Source: Desulfobacterales bacterium (GTDB taxonomy: Bacteria; Desulfobacterota; DSM-4660; Desulfatiglandales; JALVZP01). Taken from it: a stretch of 11,276 bases of DNA. The stretch's first letter is position 1, and every line of letters starts with the position of its first letter. The stretch spans positions 1-11,276 of the forward strand of contig JALVZP010000109.1 in the NCBI GenBank assembly GCA_027037575.1, read 5' to 3'. Below the pieces are notes generated by a model that had not been told where the DNA came from, did not search any database, and saw only the letters and a list, made by a program, of their open reading frames with translations. Made by a program: the position numbers and the translations under genes. Below, in pieces: positions 7,217 to 11,276 of the stretch.

Positions 7217-8004
7217 TATAGACCTCCCTTTTCTTTTATAATCTGTGCAAGCCTTTCACATACCTCTTCTATGCTTCCTTCTATGATTTCTGCTCCCTTT
7301 CCTTCTGGAGGAGGCATAAGCTTCATGGATTCAATAATAGATCCCTTTTCTCCTACTTTATCAGGAGGAATCTCAAGATCATCTAAGAACTTCTCCTCTA
7401 TCTTGAGTTTTCTTACCCTCCTTATTCCTAAGACAGAGACATATCTTGGTTCATTTATTCCACTCTGAATAGTAATTAAGGAAGGGATTGGAAGCTCTAC
7501 ATTTTCAAATGTATTAGATTCAAGCTCCCTTTTAACTATAACCTTTTTATCCTTTATCTCTATCTGAACAGCAAGTGTTGCATATGGGATATTGAGCATT
7601 CCAGCAAGAAGAACACCTACCTGTGCCCATCCCATATCAGCACTTTGTGCTCCTGTAAGTATAAGGTCAAATGGAAGATCCTTTATAACATGATAGAGTC
7701 CAAGTGCAATTCCTCTTGGATCTGATCCCTCAAATCCTTCTTCATCTATCCTTATTGCCTCATCAGCTCCCATTGCAAGTGCACGCCTCAGGACATCTTC
7801 TGATTCCTCATCTCCAAGTGTAATAACAGTTATTTTTCCTCCATACTTTTCCTTTATTCTTACTGCCTCCTCTACTGCATAATTGTCCCATTCATTTATA
7901 ACCATCTCTAAATCTTCTTTTTCAATATCCTTTCCATCCTTTTTAATCCTTATATCTGCTTCTGTTACATCTGGAACCTGCTTTACACAAAGTATGATAT
8001 TCAT
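7216..8004 (-). CDS. etfB: Electron transfer flavoprotein, beta subunit
   Basis: Small ETF subunit; it binds AMP, or a second FAD in electron-bifurcating versions, and docks with EtfA. The 262 residues match the family. Marks are MNIILCVKQVPDV, VINEWDNYAVEEAVRIKEKY, ITLGDEESEDVLRRALAMGAD and DPRGIALGL. The nucleotide-binding loop reads LTGAQSADMGWAQVGVLLAG. VKRELESNTFENVELPIPSL, GINEPRY and RVRKLKIEE follow. The loop that in many bifurcating EtfBs reads DGDTAQVGP is ADMGWAQVGV here. I take that as mild evidence for an ETF that works with the neighbouring membrane oxidoreductase rather than a bifurcating one; this is inference. ATG at 8002-8004 lies 12 nt after the membrane Fe-S gene, with AAAGGAGG 6 nt upstream. 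The order membrane protein-etfB-etfA is typical of ETF:menaquinone oxidoreductase loci. Confidence 0.96.
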   Translation of the reverse strand: MNIILCVKQVPDVTEADIRIKKDGKDIEKEDLEMVINEWDNYAVEEAVRIKEKYGGKITVITLGDEESEDVLRRALAMGADEAIRIDEEGFEGSDPRGIALGLYHVIKDLPFDLILTGAQSADMGWAQVGVLLAGMLNIPYATLAVQIEIKDKKVIVKRELESNTFENVELPIPSLITIQSGINEPRYVSVLGIRRVRKLKIEEKFLDDLEIPPDKVGEKGSIIESMKLMPPPEGKGAEIIEGSIEEVCERLAQIIKEKGGL

Positions 8005-8016
8005 AGTATTCCTCCT

Positions 8017-9915
8017 TTATTCTAATGCCATAAGAACAAACTCATTTAAATCCATAACCTTTAATGATTCTTCGAGTCCTTTTGTCTTTCTTGCATCTTC
8101 TAACATTATAAGACAAAGTGGACAACATGTAATAACTATTTCTGCTCCTGTATCATATACCTCCATAATCCTTCTTTCTGACATCTTTACATCTACATCA
8201 AGCTCCTCTTGCCACATCCTTCCTCCCCCACCACCACAGCACAGGCTATTTTCTTTGTTGTGCTCCATTTCTATTAGTTTTATTCCTGGAATCGCCTTTA
8301 TTACATTTCTTGGTGAATCAAATATCCTGTTGTGTCTTCCAAGATAGCATGGATCATGATAAGTAACCTTTATGTTGAGCCCCTTCTTAAAGTTAAGGAC
8401 TCCTTCATTTATTAGCCTTTCTAAGATCTGGCTATAGTGGAAAAAGGAGATATCTATATCCTTAAGAAGTGGATATTCGTTTTTCATTGTCCAAAGGCAA
8501 TGTGGAGATGAGGTAACTACCTCCTTTATTCCATATTCCTGAAAAAGCTCAATACATGAGATTGTATGATCCTCAAAAAGCCCATCCTCCCCAACCCTTC
8601 TTGCAATATCTCCACAGCAGGGCTCCTTTCTTCCAAGTATCCCAAATCTTACTCCACACCTGTTCAGTATTTTACTAAAAGATCTTGCTATTTCCTGTGC
8701 CCTTGTCTCATAGGAAGTTGTGCATCCAACAAAATAACATAAAAGACCTTCTTCTTTTTCCTTTGTTATATCAATTATGTCTAAGCCCTTTACCCACTCT
8801 GTCCTCTTCTTAGAAGATACCCACGGATTATTGTATTTATAGAGTCTTTCCAATGTCTGTGCCATAAGTGCTGGAACCCTTGTTCCATCCTCTATTTCCC
8901 TTGCCCTAAGCTCCCTAATTATCCTAAATGGAGGGATATAGATAGGACATACTTCAAGGCATGCTCCACAAGTTGTGCAATACCAGATAAGCTTTGGATC
9001 ATATTCTGTCTTTTTTCCAAAAAATATCTTCTCCTTGATAAGAGATATCACATCCCTCGGTGCAAATGGCTCACCTACACCAGAACTTGGGCATATCTCA
9101 ACACATCTTCCACACCTTGTGCATGCATCTATTTGTATAAGCTCCCTATATGTGAATACATCCTCCCTTTCCTCTACAGGAACAATAAAGTATGGCTGAT
9201 CCTTTATGTATATGCTTAAAGGAGATGCAATCATGTGAAAGAGCTTAGTAAAAGGAATGGCTGATATAAATGAAAGGCTTAAAAGAACATGTATCCACCA
9301 AAAAAATGGATAGATCATATATGCCGTATCTTTTGAAAAGATGTTACTAAAAAGAAGGCCAAAAAAAGAAAATTTCTTCCATTCTGGATTCTGATAGGAA
9401 AGCCTTAGTCCCTCTAAGAAAAATCCAGTAAATGTAATAAGAACAAGCCAAAGAAGAACAATGAAATCCTCCCTTTTATTTTCAAGCCTTCCTATTTTCT
9501 GGACATATCTTCTTATAAATGCAAGAAAAAGGCCTAAGATAAGCATTATTCCTGCTACTTCTAAGGAAAAGGAAAAGAAGAGATATTTCTTTCCAAAAAG
9601 GAAATGATAGATGTAGTGGTCAAATGCAAGAACTATTGTTCCTAAGAAAAGGAAGGAAAATCCCCAGAATATAAGAAGGTGCATTATTCCAGCAGAGATA
9701 TCCCCTTTTAATATCCTTCCAGCAAAGATTCCATCTTTTATTACTGATCCTATGGATTTACAGGAAAGATGGATTTTCTCTTTTTTTAATCCCTTTTTCC
9801 AAACAGAGATATGTCTTGTGAGGCCATAAAAAAAAATTGAAACAGAAACGAGAGAAAGTAAATAAAACAGTGTTTTAGGGCCTGCATGCCAAAATAGTTC
9901 TCTTTCTGGAATCAT
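8017..9915 (-). CDS. Membrane-anchored Fe-S oxidoreductase, EtfAB:menaquinone oxidoreductase (EMO) type
   Basis: Predicted to pass electrons between EtfAB and the quinone pool. The 632 residues combine a NarI-like cytochrome b membrane domain with an HdrD/GlpC-like part. About five hydrophobic segments lie near residues 15-33, 75-100, 110-132, 148-170 and 203-235, with His in several as possible haem ligands. Two 4Fe-4S motifs follow: C265-C268-C271-C275-P and C313-C316-C319-C323-P. Then come two CCG domains. The first has C393/C398 (CYFVGC) and C433-C434-G, but SSPHC at 469-473, so the usual first Cys of its CxxC is Ser470. The second is complete: C523, C559-C560-G and C598-C601. Direct adjacency to etfB-etfA is the context known for EMO proteins of syntrophic and other anaerobic bacteria. 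ATG at 9913-9915 overlaps the htpX stop (ATGA), with AAGAGGATGAGG upstream. Alternatives are other HdrD/GlpC-like oxidoreductases (lactate or glycerol-3-phosphate systems), which the ETF neighbours make less likely. Confidence 0.9.
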   Translation of the reverse strand: MIPERELFWHAGPKTLFYLLSLVSVSIFFYGLTRHISVWKKGLKKEKIHLSCKSIGSVIKDGIFAGRILKGDISAGIMHLLIFWGFSFLFLGTIVLAFDHYIYHFLFGKKYLFFSFSLEVAGIMLILGLFLAFIRRYVQKIGRLENKREDFIVLLWLVLITFTGFFLEGLRLSYQNPEWKKFSFFGLLFSNIFSKDTAYMIYPFFWWIHVLLSLSFISAIPFTKLFHMIASPLSIYIKDQPYFIVPVEEREDVFTYRELIQIDACTRCGRCVEICPSSGVGEPFAPRDVISLIKEKIFFGKKTEYDPKLIWYCTTCGACLEVCPIYIPPFRIIRELRAREIEDGTRVPALMAQTLERLYKYNNPWVSSKKRTEWVKGLDIIDITKEKEEGLLCYFVGCTTSYETRAQEIARSFSKILNRCGVRFGILGRKEPCCGDIARRVGEDGLFEDHTISCIELFQEYGIKEVVTSSPHCLWTMKNEYPLLKDIDISFFHYSQILERLINEGVLNFKKGLNIKVTYHDPCYLGRHNRIFDSPRNVIKAIPGIKLIEMEHNKENSLCCGGGGGRMWQEELDVDVKMSERRIMEVYDTGAEIVITCCPLCLIMLEDARKTKGLEESLKVMDLNEFVLMALE

Positions 9916-10766
9916 ATCCTCATCCTCTTAAGTCTTTCAATCCTCTCTTCTATGGGAGGATGTGTTGAAAAAAGTGCTATAAGACCTCCTCCAGAAAGTG
10001 GATTTACAATGAACATATGTGCTGTTGCTGGATTTGCATTAAGTGGGATCCTCCTTGAATATAAAGCAAGCTTTTCCAATGCCCTTGCAAGTCCAAGTGG
10101 GGTTCCTGCAAGCCTTGCTCCTGTTTCATCTGCAAGATATTCCCTTGACCTTGATATAGCCATCTGAATAAGCATTGCTGCAATTGGTGCAACTATTGCC
10201 ATAACAATTATTCCAATTGCTCCGAGTGCTCCACTATCCCTATCATCATCACCTCCAAATCCACCAAAGAGAAGACTCCACCTTGCCATATCAGCGAGTA
10301 TCATTATTGCACCTGCCATTGTAGCAGCAATACTTCCTATAAGTATATCTCTGTTTCTTATATGGGACATCTCATGGGCAAGCACACCCTTTAGCTCTTC
10401 TCTGTCCATTATCCTAAGTATTCCCTCTGTTACTGCAACTGCAGCATGTTCTGGATTTCTTCCTGTTGCAAATGCATTAGGAGACTCCTCAGGAATTATA
10501 TATACTCTCGGCATTGGAAGATTTGCCCTATGAGCAAGCTCCTGAACAATACTATACAGCTCTGGATGATCTGATGGCCCTACTTCTTGTGCACCATACA
10601 TGCTCAGCACAATCTTATCAGAAAACCAGTAGCTAAAGAAGTTCATTCCCATTGCAAGCAAAAAGGCAAAGATCATTCCCGTTCTTCCACCAAAGAGTCT
10701 TCCCAGAAATACCATAAGTATTGTCATTGCTCCTAAGAGCAAGAATGTCCTAAACCAGTTTCCCAT
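9912..10766 (-). CDS. htpX: HtpX-type M48 family membrane zinc metalloprotease
   Basis: Integral membrane zinc endopeptidase that degrades damaged or misassembled membrane proteins, facing the cytoplasm. The 284 residues are the standard HtpX length. Two N-terminal transmembrane segments lie at about 7-24 and 29-47. The zinc motif LAHEMSH has His131, Glu132 (general base) and His135. A hydrophobic pair at about 145-165 and 180-203 follows, then the third zinc ligand Glu209 in SRSREYLADETGARLAG. The C-terminal family signature STHPPIEERIERLKRM closes the protein. The FATGRNPEHAAVAVTEGILR strand before the zinc helix is typical. ATG at 10764-10766 has a strong AGGAGGGG 6 nt upstream. It is the first gene of the minus-strand operon, next to the only sizeable spacer. 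Its TGA overlaps the ATG of the EMO-type gene, so the protease and a large membrane redox protein should be co-translated. Confidence 0.95.
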   Translation of the reverse strand: MGNWFRTFLLLGAMTILMVFLGRLFGGRTGMIFAFLLAMGMNFFSYWFSDKIVLSMYGAQEVGPSDHPELYSIVQELAHRANLPMPRVYIIPEESPNAFATGRNPEHAAVAVTEGILRIMDREELKGVLAHEMSHIRNRDILIGSIAATMAGAIMILADMARWSLLFGGFGGDDDRDSGALGAIGIIVMAIVAPIAAMLIQMAISRSREYLADETGARLAGTPLGLARALEKLALYSRRIPLNANPATAHMFIVNPLSGGGLIALFSTHPPIEERIERLKRMRI

Positions 10767-10880
10767 ATCTTTCCCCTCCTATAAGCTTTTTCATAATAAG
10801 TTTTTAAGGATAATCCAGATAAAGTCAAGAAAAGAAAATAACACTTTTCAACGAAAAAAGAAAAAGGTAAAAGACCTGAT
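10767..10880. promoter_or_regulatory. Divergent intergenic spacer between htpX and the marC-like gene
   Basis: This 114-nt AT-rich spacer is the only non-coding region of note and must hold the promoters for the ten-gene minus-strand operon and, in the other direction, the marC-like gene. The marC side is purine-rich. I see no riboswitch, tRNA, clear operator palindrome or terminator hairpin. Consensus promoter boxes are poor in both directions, so transcription may use an alternative sigma factor or need an activator. Confidence 0.6.
10793..10798 (-). promoter_or_regulatory. Candidate -10 box for the htpX-tatA operon
   Basis: On the minus strand TATTAT matches five of six TATAAT positions and would start transcription about 20 nt before the htpX ATG. 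The -35 at 17-18 nt spacing (TTATCT-like) is weak. A good TTGACT lies at 10823-10828, but 24 nt away, too far for a standard sigma-70 promoter. This is a weak call. Confidence 0.25.
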
Positions 10881-11276
10881 ATGGAAGCATTCTTAAGGGT
10901 ATTCATACCACTTTTAATTATCATGGATCCAATAGGAAACTTGCCATTCTTTATCGCATTTACGAAGGATAATACAGATCATGAAAGAAAGAGGATAGCA
11001 TTTCTTTCTTGTCTTACTGCATGTGTAATCCTTTTCCTATTTGCATTTAGTGGAAACTTTATCCTAAGGCTTTTTGGAATAAGTATAAGGTCATTTCAGA
11101 TAGCAGGAGGATTTATCTTCTTTATGTATGCACTTCAGATGCTTGGAATTATTCCTTCAGGAATAAAGACAAGTGAGGAGGAAGAAAGAGAAGGTGAGGA
11201 AAAGGAAAGTGCTGCACTTGTCCCCTTAGGAACACCACTTCTTGCAGGGCCAGGTGCAATTACTGCTGTCTTAGTA
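10881..11276 (+). CDS. MarC family (UPF0056) integral membrane protein (5' part; runs off the window)
   Basis: Member of the MarC/UPF0056 membrane family, usually six transmembrane helices and about 200 residues, of uncertain function despite the historic link to multiple antibiotic resistance. The first 132 residues are present and open to the last base. Family signatures are IPLLIIMDPIGNLPFFIAFT at residues 9-28, a helix at about 39-62, the RSFQIAGGFIFFMYALQML segment at about 73-91, and LGTPLLAGPGAITA near 117-130. Between them is an acidic loop rich in Glu (SEEEEREGEEKES). ATG at 10881 is the only plausible start, because an in-frame TAA lies at 10839-10841 with no ATG/GTG/TTG between. 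Its Shine-Dalgarno is weak (AAGG about 13 nt upstream), in contrast to the strong sites of the opposite-strand genes. It is transcribed divergently from htpX. Confidence 0.93.
   Translation, partial: MEAFLRVFIPLLIIMDPIGNLPFFIAFTKDNTDHERKRIAFLSCLTACVILFLFAFSGNFILRLFGISIRSFQIAGGFIFFMYALQMLGIIPSGIKTSEEEEREGEEKESAALVPLGTPLLAGPGAITAVLV

Noticed and set aside
7883..8347. 154-codon plus-strand open frame across the etfB start and EMO end
   Set aside because: Entirely antisense to two clear genes, with no Shine-Dalgarno and no family motif.
8017..9915. Two-gene fusion (NarI-like gene plus GlpC/HdrD-like gene) read as a frameshift or chimera
   Set aside because: This domain fusion in one frame is normal for the EMO/DUF224-type family.
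10733..10924. 63-codon minus-strand open frame over the htpX start and spacer
   Set aside because: It overlaps the htpX start in another frame and the marC start antisense, with no ribosome site; htpX starts at 10766 with a strong one.
1..11276. CRISPR arrays, insertion sequences, tRNA/rRNA genes, long direct repeats
   Set aside because: Nothing periodic or repeat-bounded is visible, and coding density leaves only one spacer of about 114 nt.

Overview
The window is an AT-rich stretch of bacterial chromosome (roughly 35-40% G+C by eye). Arginine is mostly AGA/AGG and isoleucine is often ATA. Genes are packed with stop/start overlaps, and almost every gene has a strong purine-rich Shine-Dalgarno. 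All recognisable proteins are bacterial: SSB with an acidic tail ending DIPF, bacterial AspRS with its GAD insertion, TatA, HtpX and MarC. The EtfAB plus membrane Fe-S oxidoreductase set points to an anaerobic or facultative bacterium with menaquinone-linked acyl-CoA (fatty-acid or aromatic) metabolism. The AGR/ATA-rich codon use would suit a thermophile or a deep-branching candidate phylum. I cannot name the taxon.

Layout: (1) 1-350, plus strand: the 3' end of ssb. (2) 351-10766, minus strand: ten genes with no gap above 12 nt. In transcription order they are htpX, a membrane-anchored Fe-S oxidoreductase of the ETF:menaquinone oxidoreductase (EMO) type, etfB, etfA, a GAF-containing class III nucleotide cyclase, a nitroreductase, hisS, aspS, a second nitroreductase and tatA. 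(3) 10767-10880: a 114-nt divergent spacer, the only real intergenic region. (4) 10881 to the window end, plus strand: the 5' part of a marC-type membrane protein gene.

How the genes work together: EtfB/EtfA and the EMO-type protein form a recognisable electron path. Electrons from acyl-CoA dehydrogenases, which are not encoded here, pass to the ETF flavin, then to the Fe-S/CCG domains of the membrane protein, then to the quinone pool, possibly in reverse in a syntroph. HtpX, a membrane metalloprotease, is coupled to the membrane protein gene by an ATGA overlap. The cyclase retains every canonical adenylyl-cyclase catalytic residue, so cAMP synthesis could be transcriptionally tied to this electron-transfer module. 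hisS-aspS is a common bacterial pair; here it sits between two different FMN nitroreductases and is followed by tatA.

I found no mobile element, CRISPR array, tRNA/rRNA gene, T-box leader or convincing intrinsic terminator. The points most worth a second look are: the cyclase inside the EtfAB-EMO-aaRS operon; its N-terminal receiver-like domain, which begins without beta-strand 1; the Cys-to-Ser replacement in the first CCG domain of the EMO-type protein; and the zero-spacing tail-to-tail junction of ssb and tatA.
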